Positions 11,482 to 23,649 of a stretch of 64,000 nucleotides of DNA are shown here, piece after piece. The translations under genes and the position numbers were made by a program. How positions within the stretch are numbered: position 1 is the stretch's first letter; every line of letters starts with the position of its first letter. The stretch is taken from NCBI GenBank assembly GCA_008973525.1, contig WACJ01000274.1, positions 310,001 through 374,000 on the forward strand. Reading direction: 5' to 3'. The notes beneath the pieces were generated by a model that made no database searches, was not told the origin of the DNA, and worked only from the letters and a program-made list of their open reading frames with translations. The DNA comes from Stenopsyche tienmushanensis (lineage: Eukaryota > Arthropoda > Insecta > Trichoptera > Stenopsychidae).

Positions 11482-11554
11482 GCCCGGATAGCTCAGTCGG
11501 TAGAGCATTGGACTTTTAATCCAAGGGTCCAGGGTTCAAGTCCCTGTTCGGGCG
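11482..11554 (+). tRNA. tRNA-Lys (anticodon TTT), copy 1
   Basis: The cloverleaf is complete at 73 nt. Acceptor GCCCGGA pairs with TTCGGGC (one G-U type pair), and the discriminator is G. The anticodon stem TTGGA/TCCAA encloses CTTTTAA, giving anticodon TTT, which decodes AAA and AAG. A box TAGCTCAGTCGG and B box GGTTCAAGTCC are both intact. The mature sequence is identical to the inverted copy at 12185-12257, and the two face each other across about 630 bp. Confidence 0.97.
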
Positions 11555-11557
11555 ATA

Positions 11558-11572
11558 TTTTTTGTTTTTTTT
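11558..11572 (+). terminator. Pol III terminator for tRNA-Lys copy 1
   Basis: T6 (11558-11563), one G, then T8 (11565-11572) begin four bases past the discriminator. The second run could act as backup. Confidence 0.85.
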
Positions 11573-12173
11573 ATTAAAGATCTGAAGGAATGCTTGTATT
11601 CCAAATACTTATTAAACCCCTGGGATCTTAATAAATGTATTTAACCATGTTTTATTTGATATTTAAATGCTCAATTTTGTAAACGAGTAGCGCCACCAGC
11701 GGCGAAATTATTAAATTAAAAAAAACAATTATATGCTGTCAAAATCACAATATATTTGTATATTGTATGTGTAAATGCACAATATAAGATATTTTAGAAT
11801 GCATTATAAAGTTGTTATTTTTATTTTAATATATTATTTAAAACGAGCTTCATTTTTAAAACGTATAGCGCCTCTTGCGGTTAAATCTGTAACAATTTTT
11901 AAAAAAAATAAGCCCATCTATTTTTGGGATTAAAATTTCAATCAATTAATAACCAATTATTTGCATTCAAATCCTCTATTGATACAAATATATAAATTTT
12001 CAAAATATATTTATAATATTTTTTTTTTTTTAATAATATTTTCGCCAATAAATTAGCAAAAACCGGTGTTATTGAAAGTTGGCAGATTTGGCGACTTCAA
12101 TCCATATATTTTATCGAGGAAATAATTGCATCAAATTTTGACAAACATTTGGGTCCGAATTTGTTCAAGGGAT
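11573..12173. other. Spacer between the facing tRNA-Lys genes
   Basis: A+T-rich spacer without a gene. It contains two similar motifs, AAACGAGTAGCGCC (11679) and AAACGTATAGCGCC (11859), each followed by a GCGG-containing word about 180 bases apart. Their meaning is unknown. Confidence 0.4.
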
Positions 12174-12179
12174 AAAAAA
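12174..12179 (-). terminator. Pol III terminator for tRNA-Lys copy 2
   Basis: A6 on the + strand gives T6 on the minus strand, five bases after the discriminator of the minus-strand tRNA-Lys. Confidence 0.8.
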
Positions 12180-12184
12180 GGAAT

Positions 12185-12257
12185 CGCCCGAACAGGGACT
12201 TGAACCCTGGACCCTTGGATTAAAAGTCCAATGCTCTACCGACTGAGCTATCCGGGC
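12185..12257 (-). tRNA. tRNA-Lys (anticodon TTT), copy 2
   Basis: The 73-nt minus-strand gene has the same sequence as the copy at 11482-11554, including both internal promoter boxes and anticodon TTT. Upstream flanks differ between the two copies, so the duplication is old or the mature sequences are held identical by selection or gene conversion. The convergent layout means both transcripts end inside the shared spacer. Confidence 0.97.
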
Positions 12258-14094
12258 AGTTGGACTCGGAAGTAATATAAAACATATTTATTGTACATAT
12301 ATGAGATAAAAAACTTAATCTTGATAAGACCAATTTCTTAGAATTTCTTTGATGACTCAATAATTTCACAATTTCACTTAATCTAAATGTGCATTGATAC
12401 TATGTTAATACCTTGACCCATTTAAATTTTTTTTTCAAAGATTTATCTCGCGTCGTATTTATATTTCGAAAATTATGTAATATCTTTTATGGCTATATTT
12501 ATATTATGTGATAATATGCTGACCTAACTATCAACAATTGATATGATTATTATAATTATATTTTGATTTATTCATGGACAAACATTTAGAATGAATGATA
12601 AGTCTTCGGTCTATTGGTCTATTCAATCTCTAAAAAAAGTTGTGTATAAAAACGAGTTTCTGTAAGAAATAAACAACAGGTAACGCATGCTTGAAGATGG
12701 AGGTTACGAGTATTGTTAGTTTCAATTATTTCTGCAGAACAACTTCGTTCCAACTGAATAAATATTTAATCCAATAACAAAAAGCTTAAACGTGATCTAG
12801 CTATTTTAGCGAGTATTTGACAAAAAAACAAATAGAAACATGTCTTCTTTGGTCGTACGCAATTGTTCTATTTTTAAGAAAATATATTGCCAATGTGAAA
12901 TTTCTTTGTCTGACGACCTGAATACAAGAACGACCAATATTCACAGCGATACAATGTATTTAAAGATAATTATTAATAGCCGCTCTTGGACACTTACGAA
13001 AGGATATTGTGTCTGACCTACACTGAGATAGGTCAGACTCAATATCCTCTCGAACAGAAATGGTCTCTGCGAGGACCTTAAAGGTATGTAATTGTCTGAA
13101 AATATCCTTCCATTTTCGAACATTAACCCTTGAGCTCCACACACAGAAGGACATTTCTACTTATAGCGCCCATCCCTTAACACTTGCGATTACCTATCTG
13201 TTACTCCTCGCGCTGAAATAACACCGACCCCGGAACCGATAAATAAATAATGCGTATTTACCCGGACGAGGCACGATAAAACTATCTAAACGAAACCATA
13301 TTATCTCAGTGGAATCAAGCAATTTGCTCCATTATATCGTGTCTAAGGGAAAATTCGGTTATATGGTCCACTATCTGTAACGATGCATCTGGTCCCGTCG
13401 TGAATAAAACTCTATGGGATTTCCAAGAACTCCAGACCCTCGTATAATAAACGGATCTAATGACAATCATAACGACGGTAATATCACGTGGGAGTACATT
13501 CCAACCTCCGGGTCCCTATAAAATTGGCCTTTATTGTCACTTCGACTGTGCTAACGCGCCGCGTCCCGGAGCTGTGAAAAAATACAAGACGTCAGGACCT
13601 GGCGATGAAGTGATACTGTCCCGGGTAATTCCATAAATAAAGCATAGAAATCTGTGGGTAATGTGTCCAGGAAATGGAAAAACATCGATTTATCAATGTT
13701 CGAACTCACCCTTTGCCACCATAATAAGAAAGAGTAATATATTTCGTGGAAGAACTCCGTAAAAACACGCCTTTCTTACTATATTTTTGATTTGATCCAC
13801 CCAAGAAAACTATCATTTGTATTTCCGCTAAAAACTCCTATCTGGAGATAACTGCAAATACTAACGACACATCGAACGATAATAAAAATATAAAATTTTG
13901 AAAATATTATATTGCACTATACAATGTTCAAAATGTTGCAGGTTGTCAAACTCGAGATGTTGGATTATCGATGGAAGAATTTCATCTGGAACTTATTTAA
14001 CCCATTCGGACGGGGGAGCAGATATGATATGCTTTAATGTAAATCCACTTTTCTGTAGGCAGCGTATAATAAGTTTTATAATGAACCAAGCTCA
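12258..14094. other. Noncoding DNA; hairpin at 12997 and complex block at 13130-13650
   Basis: No exon is supported. The stretch from about 13130 to 13650 is less A+T-biased and has no repeats, for example words such as GGACGAGGCACG and ACGCGCCGCGTCCCGG, and could be regulatory. A TTAACCC end-like word at about 13124 may mark another piggyBac-like MITE terminus, but no partner end was found. Confidence 0.35.
12997..13052. repeat. Near-perfect 24-bp hairpin with 8-base loop
   Basis: The left arm (12997-13020) and right arm (13029-13052) are inverted repeats matching at 22 of 24 positions. The core is GTCTGACCTA against TAGGTCAGAC, with loop cactgaga. It could form a 56-nt RNA stem-loop or a DNA cruciform. 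It is slightly short for a typical animal pre-miRNA, and no homology is known to me. Confidence 0.8.
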
Positions 14095-14657
14095 ATAAAT
14101 TAACATTAACACTATTGATAGCACACAATATTCGTGTATTTCTTTGGGATATTTCTCAATGTTCAATTTGCTTTCTGTTGTTCAGCTATTTTTGCCTATT
14201 TATGTGTTGTAACCTGCCAGTTTACTTCTGAAGGAGTATATTTTTTAGCTAATGACGCCATTCTTGAAGAGTTAAGGAGGAATAACAAAATTGGTCAACG
14301 ATAATAATGATGCAAGTATCTCAATTATAAAAACAAACGCCTGTTCTTAAGACAACACGAACAATAAAACTTCGACTTCTAGATACTCATTCTGTTATTA
14401 AACCTTGTTCGTAACAAAGTGACATATGTAGTGAATTGTGAATGATATAATTAATTGATTTATTTAGTGTATTTCAAGTGTATTTTCAAGTGTAGTGTAT
14501 TCAATTGACCGAATACTGTGTGCTATTGACAGTGTTTATTTATTTATGTACAAGCTTCATACACGCTGCGACGGTCCTGACAGATAAGTGGCGGGCAAGC
14601 AAATATAGCATCTAATTTTATGAATATTTTAAATTAGCTCAGTACTCAAAGAGTTAA
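14095..14657. mobile_element. piggyBac-like MITE copies 4a/4b, inverted pair
   Basis: The right part (about 14405-14657) is a minus-oriented copy ending in CTCAAAGAGTTAA. It contains ACACGCTGCGACGGTCCTGACAG-type sequence in common with copy 1 (positions 901-930 there). A short + oriented piece (14097-14150) carries the same family block 'cactattgatagcacaca'. The two lie head to head, which suggests a rearranged or nested pair. Confidence 0.55.
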
Positions 14658-16803
14658 TAATGCTCAAAGCCTTCCCATAGCAAACACAGGCGACTAAATA
14701 CAAGTAGACATTATAAATAATATTATTACAATGCATAAATGAATCTCATTCAAAGTTATAACTGGATGCTATAGCTAGCCATTTTTTAAAAGTTTATTTA
14801 ATTTATATCATTTTTACATAAGAAATTTTAATATCAATGTTTTTCAAAGATATCTTATGCAAAATGATAAATATAGAATTCTCTCTGAATTAAGCTGTTG
14901 CTTAAATAGATTTTCTCTTTCAAAGCACATGCCAAGTTGTATTACATATTACGACTGTAAATATAAATCTACAAAATATCAAACAAAGTTTACAAAAACA
15001 AGCTTCCAACTGTCCAAAATGGGATTTTGCCAATATATTTTTTGCGTTTATTATCAACTCACTAATTAAATATACATATAAGAACATGGATGTTTACTTT
15101 CTATATTTGCTTCATTTAAACTCAAACTGATTTTCAAGTAATTACCAAAATAGAATTAACTCTTATTTTATCTATCAATTTTGGCGTCATCGATATGTTA
15201 TCACGCTTTAAGCATGAAAGCTCATCTATCATTTTCGCTTAATCAAACAAAAAGCTCGTCGTATAGAAAACCATGCTTAATTCTATTCAAAGCTCCACGG
15301 TTAAATACCATAGCAAAAATGTATATACAAAGCAGTATATAGACGATCGTCGACATTTTTATGTATTTTTTAAAGCCGTATTTCCATGAAGCACAAAGTG
15401 TTCAGGCGAATTAATGTACACGTTCACAAAATTATAATAAAGCATGTAATCTAATGGGCAACATTTCGACGTGCGTGTCATATCACATTTATGTGCCGCG
15501 AAACTTACGAGGAGTGTAATTTGCGCTCATATGTTGCGAAAGTCCGCTCTTATTGCACGTTTCGTGACCTAAAAAAGGTTGCGGGTCTCTGATTATGAGG
15601 CGTGCACTTATTGGGGACGTGACGTTGCACGAAGACATCGAATCGTCTAATTGGAAAATATGATTCTGCCCTTGTAGAAATTCGCACATGTAATGCCAAG
15701 TGAAAAAAGGTTGGCGTTTTTTAAAGGACAGAATGTCCGGTGTAGCGCTGATTTTAGCGAAATTAAGTCCGTAATGCGGCAACATTCCCAGGAGGAACGG
15801 TTAAAGGACAAAGAGTTCCGTAGCTTGTTAACTAACTTTGTGCTCTGTTTTGAGAGAATGGATGTTTCCAGTTATTATTACAGAAATTGTTCTCCCATGT
15901 ACTTCTCCAGTTTCACGCTAAACAGCGACAATAGTCCAAATTTCCACCTCAGTTTAATGAAATATATAAATCTATAAACCAGCTAGCGAGACAAGAAACT
16001 TAATTAGAAGATTTTGTCTCAGAAAAATACCGCAAACAAGAAAACAACTTTTGGCAACAATCAGAGTAATCAGTTGACGATTTCAAGGAGATTTCCACCA
16101 TAGCAACTAAGAAGATATCAATAAATTATATATATTTTTTTGAGCCATTGCGAATTATTTCATATTATAAATCTATCTATCGTATAATTTGCATCGTTGC
16201 TCAGTATAATAATTACTTGGAAGACCTACGATGTAAGTGTTCCAAATAAGCGTTGATGTTTTGAAAGCTCCATTTTATTCAACGATTGTGTTACACCAAT
16301 GATTGAATAAGGGATGCCACAAAAAATATTATATGACTCGATGATAATCTTGAAATTTGCGAAAATAATACCTTGACATTGATATTAGTTTATAAGGACG
16401 GAAAATATAAATATTGAGATAGTCAAAATACAAAAATAACAGTATCAGATTATAGATCAAAATACTAGGATCATATTTTATGAATGAAAATAATACATAA
16501 CACAGATTCTGGATCACAAATATATAGAAAATTACGGCTGTTTTGTAATCATTCCATAAAAATTCATTATATTGTTTTGAACTTTTATTACCATATATTG
16601 TAAATCAGCCTGCACAACTTGTTCTCTACAGTGACCAAAGAAAAAATAAATCATGCAAAATTCAATATATTTAGTTACAAACGTTTTAAATTACGGTTCG
16701 ATTACGGTTTTGATTCCGGAAAAAATAACAGTTTTATTGGTTATCGAATTTCGGTTTCGTTCCATTTCGAGGCCTTATTAGCTTTTTCAATTCGGTTACG
16801 TTC
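14658..16803. other. Noncoding DNA, no gene recognised
   Basis: A+T-rich throughout. Overlapping open frames on both strands near 15489-15977 lie in slightly less biased sequence but show no domain, splice context or consistent coding signal. Confidence 0.35.
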
Positions 16804-17209
16804 TTAACCCCTAAAGGAGTACTATCCCAGGATCTGGGACGCCCCCTCTACCTATTTAAAAGAGCACTCTTGTACACTGAGCTCGAAGACAGACAGAGAC
16901 AGAGAGAGAACGTAGCGCAGCTCGGGAGACAGAGACGGAGAGCTTCCCCGCATACATCGCACGATTGTATAGATCGTTAGCCCCAATTTATCGACTAAAA
17001 ATGATTTCGTTCATCGCTGCTTATTGAATATATCTTTGTACTTAGACAAAGAAATGACGTTGTCTTGTATGCTATCAACTGTGTTTATTTACATTTGACT
17101 CTGCTCGAATTGAAGATTGTCTTACGCTGACGGAAAGTAATCGGTGTAAAGCGATTATGGCATCAACGACTTCATCGATTTTAAATTTGCTTACTCCTCA
17201 AAAGGTTAA
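16804..17209. mobile_element. piggyBac-like MITE, TTAA family, copy 5 (most complete)
   Basis: The element is bounded by TTAA at 16804-16807 and 17206-17209. The left end reads TTAACCCCTAAAGGAGTAC; the right end inverted reads TTAACCTTTTGAGGAG. Thus both ends start TTAACC, giving short inverted termini with a TTAA target, as in piggyBac-class transposons. The 406-bp body carries a GACAGAGACAGAGAGAGA tract and the TCGTTAGCCCCAATTTATCG motif shared with the other copies. No coding capacity is visible. Confidence 0.75.
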
Positions 17210-20200
17210 AGGGCGTTTCTACCTTGTTGGTCCTAAAGTTGCCAAATTTCATAAAGAATGCTCATCTAGGGCGTGTGAGAGCACTTCCATGAGCTTGGAT
17301 AAAAAGCTACAACATGAACACATTATAACATGTATTATAATATACATAAATACATGGTAAATACCCTAAAGTCAGCAAAACTTGTAATACGATTATAACA
17401 ATTTAATTTTTGAAAACTACATTAATTAGCTGTTTCATCCTTGAGCAGTAAAATTAGCCTCCGACTGTTGAATGTGGAATTCAGAAATCGTCCTTAGAAA
17501 CCAAATTAAGTGATAGAGACTCTCTAATACAGGTGACTGGGTCATTTATATCTTTAACGTGATTTGCTTGAGTATCTGCTGTTAATCTCTGAAGGATTTG
17601 ATTCAATGATGGCCTTTGTGATGTATGCTTCAGTTATTGCACCATCAATATGAACTATTTTGATATTATTATATTGTTTGGTACGCTAGTTTATATATTT
17701 AATAGGATATTTAAATCATTATTTCAAATCAAGGATTAATTGTCCGTTAAAGCTTCATGTCGATCATTGAAGATTAATACTTGTGACTGAATTGAGGATG
17801 AAGCGTATTGGAGAATCTGTTAGACGTTTGAACTAAGCCACTTATGTTGCATTACCCATAACGTCGCTTCACGGCACATTACAAACCTTTCAGTTTATCG
17901 ACATATGGTTTATAATATTTTTTTTAAATAAATATAGTCATAAAAGCTTGAATTCATTCGTAAAATGATATAAAAACACTGCTAAAAATATCTGTTAAGT
18001 GGGAGAAAAACATACAAATATTTGATTTTCCGTCACAGCAGTACGAATCGAAAGTTAAATAATAAAAAGATTGATTTATATCATCGCATTTTATATAAGT
18101 TTGTAGATTCTCTGCTTTTTTATACGCAACTATAAAAAAGTTTATTGTCCAAAGCATGATACATTATCTCCCCCTTTGCACATATCAGCTAAAACGGGTC
18201 GTAAAAGTTACATTCGCAATTTACTCATTTTTTGAATCAAACGTATCAGATTCCGTGTTTGGGTTAGAATTAAAATATAAACCCTGGACTGTGGCTTTGG
18301 GATTTATACAAAGCAAGGGGAGATTTTCCCTAGATCATAAATTGACGTGAAGTTCCCAACTGCAAGTTAATGTTTCGCGATGCGTCGTAAAGGAAATTAC
18401 ATCCATAAATCCCAGGATGCAACATCAAGAAAGAAGAACTGAAATAAGCCCCCCAACTACCTGAACATTCAAATGGAGCACCCAAAAATTATTACATTCA
18501 ATTCCAGGATAAAGTTTAGCATGAAATTTGAAGATTTCACATCCGCATGTGATGAAATTGTAAGATTTTTCTCGTCGGGTCGACTCAAAAACACTTGGCA
18601 TGCCATCGCCATCTATTTTACGTGTCGCTGGATGTTCAACTTTTTTTTCATATTCTCCATAGCGAGAATATTTACAGGGTAATGCGGAAGATTTCATCCC
18701 CCCGGCTATCGTCCAAACAGAGGGCGGAAGTACCAAGCCGACGGCACTTGTTGCAGGCACCTCGTTAAGCCACTATTTCCTCTTCCTGTATGAAGGACTC
18801 CGACTAAATATCGCCATCATAATGTTGTCCTATTTCATCCTGATAATAATAAGACGTGGAATTATATAGAAATGTTTGCCTTATGCAATATACGTATGCT
18901 CAAATTTATGACTACCAAAATACGAGTATAATATGTATTAACACTTTGCATGCGTCAAAAATGGTTTTTAAAGTTATAATCAGATCCTATATCATGAAGA
19001 ACAACAAATTGTTATATGGACTTATTCAATTATTGTTAATTTATCGCAGAAATTTGGAATTTTATGGACTACTATACAAAAGTATTGCTGAAATAGTCCA
19101 GAAGCCATCTAACGTATTTATTTAGATTTAAGTTAATTTTAATGCTTGCGAAAAACATTCATTGCGCTAATAAAGTCCTCGTAATAAATCTCTTCGAGCG
19201 CAAAAGCCTACTACTGACAATACCCCCAGGATACAAACTTCTAGGTCTAGTTTTCAACAATACGCGTATAAAGTTAACACATGTATTAATGTTATAGTTG
19301 AATTACTCAAACATAGCCTTGACCTTAAAATTAATGCCATACGGGTTTTCGGCGAAATTCGAAATTAAGTCTCCGTCTGGATGACGAAGAAATTGGATAT
19401 GTTTTTTGTATCTTTGACATCAAATTGTCGAGGCTTTCCAAAAGTCCCGAATGACAGTCTAAACAAATAAATTCAACCCTAATTAATACTTGTGGAAAGA
19501 AGTTGTGTAATCCAAAGACATTGTAAACATGGAGGAACAAGTTTATGAACTCGAGCGTGTAATATAAGCGTGAAACATCTCAAAGTTTGAAATTTGCATA
19601 CAGCCAGTTTTTAATCAAATTAAATGCTTCAATTTAAATCATATTACCGATTTTCCTGATTGGAAATCCATCCTGAATTATTCATACGTTTATGGTGTTA
19701 TTTGATTGTGTATTTTTTTATATTTTGCAATGTTCTATTTGGCGTTAAAAGGATGATAAAAAAGATTTCGCCAAGTAAAAAATGAGCGTGACCGTTTTTT
19801 CGCATTTCGCTTTAAGATTCCTCATCCGCTCCCCAGTTTATTCTATTACAGATGAAGAGTCGAGAACAAATGGAATATTACATTTCCGACCCCTCCAGGG
19901 GGTGCAATGCCAAACTAGTTGTAAAATCGGTCCGTATTCTTGGAGGGTCGTTATTGTATTGCTCTCACGTACCCTGTTTACGAGTGGATCCCACTAAAGT
20001 CCTGTTAATTCCCCCCAGGCGTCCGACGGGGCACGTATGGGTTTAACTGGGATTCTTGGGACAAATTTTAAAACCAATTAGTGCGTCGATCACTTGTTGT
20101 TTCCGGCTATCTCTATTGATCCGCCTTCCAAGTTCAAACGGACGCGGAATACACAATTTTACTTCTTGGAAGTCGCCAAATATTATTATGTGGCTTCTGA

Positions 20201-21983
20201 CATTTCAACGAAGCTTAATAAAAATCCGACCTATATTTATTCAAGATTTAAGAAAAATCCTAACGTAATGTTACAATATCCATACAGAAAAATATATAGT
20301 GCTTGCACGAATGATGCATACGACTTTCAAAAAATCATCATAAAAATGATCGTAAAATATTAGAAATATATATACATTTTTGAAAAAAATTACTTCATAC
20401 CTTTGAAGATCAACTCGTTCGATAACCGATAAAAACACGTAAGAAAATAATGTATTCTAATGTTAATAGATTTTACAAAAGAAAACTACTCGTAAATCTA
20501 TGAGTATAGAAATTGTGTTGGTTATATATCTGAACTCATTTTCTCTAAAGGATGACTAATAAGAATCTTTACATAACACGATAACCATTTAGACGATATA
20601 AATTGTATGGATCGAAAAGAACATAACAGCAATAAATATTCTATATAACAATAAATACATAATTCTAGTTTGTCCAAGTAATTCCAATTTATTTGGCACA
20701 ATGACAGAGTACTACAACGAAGAACTTATAACTTATTGTACAATTAGATTTAACTCAAATATTGAGTTCAATCGAAAATACATTCGCTCAATAATGAAAA
20801 TATCGACTATTGATACTTACTGCTATGAAAAAAAATAGAGCTCTAAGACATGAACTAATGAAATTTCTAATACGAACCATGAATTTGAAGAAAACGAAAA
20901 TATATCGAAAGAACAATATTACTGTATGGGAAAATTGATACCGTCGGTATTATCCCTACGTATAACATTATGAGGAAACGTAATTCGATTTGCAGACTCA
21001 GACGAGAAATATTGAGTTCATCTATATTTTCACACACACACATACATGTGCGGCTATATACATTTTTTTCGTCGGGATAAGTTATTATTCCCGACGCGTA
21101 GTTAAAAAAATTGTACGTGTACACGATCACAACGAGGGTGGAAGGTCTTATCCCTTTGTAGGATTGAATAAATTTCCTTTGATTATCATAAGATCAAAAA
21201 ATCAGGCATGGCCGATGAATTTTTCTCAACTTTTCCACGATTTTTTCATCCCCCAAAGCCGAGTTGAGGAATTTGGATGATCCAATTTCGCCATGATGCC
21301 TACATTAATTATGTCATAATTTTTCAATACAAATTCATAATCCTATAAATATTAACATTTTTATCTTTGTAATACAAATTATTATATATTATGGCTTATT
21401 TTTATCATATTTAGATCCCAAAATCTTCACAGAATATAATAATAAGCTATGGGCAACACATGGCGCTGATGATGATATAGTAGACTAAGCACACGACCTA
21501 ATGTTTTAAAGATTATAAAAAAATCTCTCTTCAACTAGCCCATTAAAATTCTTAAAACATAATATCCCTGGAGTATTAGAGAGCTTGAAGTGACTGATTG
21601 GGCTGGGCAGTGTGCCAGAAATGAGATGAAGAGGACAGCCTCCAATGGGGTGGAATGATCTGATTAAATACATACTGGAACATCCGCATCAAGAGTAACA
21701 GAAGATTAAAAATAATGTAATTATATACTTCCAAAACACGGATATATCCCAATTCTTTCGTCAATAAAGAATTGTTATAATACAGGTCTATATAGAAATA
21801 TTAGAACTTAAGTTGGTTTTCGTGTAATTGCTTGGCCGATTTTGGAGATTAATTGCACTTAGGCAGCTGCATTTTCAAATCGTGTTTTATGCTATTTCGG
21901 CGACTTTAATCATCAAACATAAATTGTGATTTTTAAAATTCAAATTTAACAACCCAATTTACGATGGGATCGATTTTCGCCGA
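17210..21983. other. Noncoding DNA, no gene recognised
   Basis: Nearly 5 kb of A+T-rich sequence with no supported gene. Less biased islands lie at about 18300-18800 and 19780-20160 (for example CCCCCCAGGCGTCCGACGGG near 20016). Their open frames are short and overlap on both strands. A hairpin CGTCGGGA...TCCCGACG sits at 21070-21096. A segment near 21590-21660 vaguely resembles a LINE tail (peptide TDWAGQCARNEMKR), which is too weak to call. Confidence 0.35.
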
Positions 21984-22495
21984 GTGAAGAATTTATTCGA
22001 AATTGAATGCTTTATCATTTTCTCAAAAAAGAGACTGCAAAGCGCGCCACTAAAAATATTTGCGATATTTCAAGTGTTCGCAAATATTAAAATCGGTTCC
22101 AGAAATTTTGATTTAAAAAATTCCCTTGGAAGTGGAAGACTGCGTAAGTTGGATGTCACCACACTGACTGCTGAAATCGAAAGTAATCCAACAACAACTA
22201 TTGAAAAAATATCACCGAACCTCGGATATTCACGACCGAGTGTTCAATGAAATCCGGAGAAAATCGGGAAGGTGTGGAAACAAGGAAGATGGGTGCCGCA
22301 CGAGCTAAGCTAAGAGTACCTGGGCGACTGCATTAACGCATACATACTACTTCTATGGAATACAAAATGCCGTTTTTAGGCGACTTAATAACTGAAGATG
22401 AGAAATGTGTTCTTTATTCTAATTATGAATGCAAAAATTAATGGCTATCCAAGGATCAGGTAGCCAAACCGACCCCCAAGCCCGGCCTGACAATA
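21984..22495 (+). pseudogene. mariner transposase relic
   Basis: The + strand frame at about 22080-22247 reads ...SGRLRKLDVTTLTAEIES, then ISPNLGYSRPSVQ, which is the N-terminal helix-turn-helix region of mariner transposases. After a frameshift comes GKVWKQGRWVPHELS (about 22260-22305), the linker with the WVPHEL motif. Next is PFLGDLITEDEK (about 22368-22405), covering the first catalytic Asp region, followed by PTPKPGL. Stops and frameshifts make it inactive. The second and third Asp blocks are absent, and terminal inverted repeats were not located. The similarity is motif-based from known mariner proteins. Confidence 0.75.
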
Positions 22496-22774
22496 TATAT
22501 TTTTTAATCTATTTGGGCAAGGGTATCATTCATTTTGAAACACTTAAACCTAGATAAACAATAAATGCAACACTTTATTGTGAATAATTAGACCGTTTAG
22601 TGGCGAAAATACAAAACTGGACTTATAGAATATTTTCGTTCAAAGCTCTTGATCATCGGTTAACAAGACTATGGTATACATGTTGTATCATTGGTTATTA
22701 TACTGCTAAAAGAGATCGATTTATGCCTCAAATTAATCAATTTTTATATTCTCACTTTAATAACGAGAAGGCTA

Positions 22775-23649
22775 TTAACCCTTTGCGGTCGTTTGTCTAC
22801 TCTCAGCCACCGCACAAGGAACCATACGAATCTTAACTCTATTCATTCATGTATCAGTTTATAACTTGTTTGAATGCTCTTAAGTATCTAAGTGGCCTTA
22901 TCATGAACCAAAATATTGCTCCGGCAAATCAGAGATACCGAAACTCAATATAAAAAAATGCGGCCGTTCCACACTCACCATGCAAAACACCGTGGCGAGT
23001 CAGTCGCCTTTTGAGAGTGAAGAAATCGAAAAGCTTCGGAGATATTTCGCAGAATTTCAAATAAAGTTATACAAATTACGCTTAACTATAATTAGGCATT
23101 TTCGTTTGTTAAAATATTCCAAAATAATACTCCAAAATGGCAAAAAGAAAGTCACCAAAATAAATGTAGTCGAAAACCAGGACTACATATTGGAGACTGC
23201 TTTCAAAGATAACACTCAATGGAAAATATAATTTTTAAATAAAACATGTTATTGAAACACATTATTGTCTAAACCAGCGGTTATTAAACTTGTGTAGTCT
23301 GTGGACCCCTTCTTGAGCAAAATTTATTTCGCGGACCCCATCAATTTTTTTTTGGCGGACCCTATCCCAACCCTTCTGACTTAATTTTTCAAACAAATAA
23401 ACATTTCTTTGTCAAATATTGGTCAAAATAGATCTTTTTACAATATTTTCTGTAAATAATTCCACGAAAATAACTGGGATCCTCGGACTCCAGTTTAAGA
23501 ACCGCTGTTCTAAACATACATCTAATGCCAATAAAGATTTGATAGATCTTGTTTATCCTTCATGTTGTGCATCAGTGCTTTTTCAATGGAATTTAATTCC
23601 GACCATCACGACACCCATCTCAAAATTGAATACGTTCGCAAAGGGTTAA
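22775..23649. mobile_element. TTAA-flanked inverted-repeat element (piggyBac-like)
   Basis: The left end TTAACCCTTTGCGGTCG (22775) and the right end, which inverted reads TTAACCCTTTGCGAACG (23649), share 13 leading bases and differ little after. TTAA is the putative target duplication. The 875-bp body encodes no recognisable transposase; the 83-codon frame at 22980-23231 has no known domain. A separate hAT-type MITE is nested inside. The ends resemble but are distinct from the 300-400 bp MITE family in this window (CTTTGCG versus CTTTGAG). Confidence 0.7.
23275..23507. mobile_element. hAT-type MITE nested in the TTAA element
   Basis: The terminal inverted repeats are CAGCGGTTATTAAACTTG and, inverted at the right, CAGCGGTTCTTAAACTGG. 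The flanking 8-bp repeats gtctaaac (23267-23274) and ttctaaac (23508-23515) match at 7 of 8 positions and fit the hAT target consensus nTnnnnAn. The 233-bp body contains three GGACCC-type words and no coding sequence. The one-base divergence of the duplication suggests a moderately old insertion that post-dates the host element. Confidence 0.85.

Noticed and set aside
17420..17650. Possible minus-strand exon (GAITEAYITKAIIESNPSEINS)
   Set aside because: The frame is short and lacks convincing splice sites; no known family.
19140..19265. Possible reverse-transcriptase scrap (LTIPPGYKLLGLVF)
   Set aside because: Too short and without neighbouring motifs.
21585..21665. Possible LINE tail (TDWAGQCARNEMKR)
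   Set aside because: Only a few residues resemble the 'WAGH.ARM' motif and both sides lack support.
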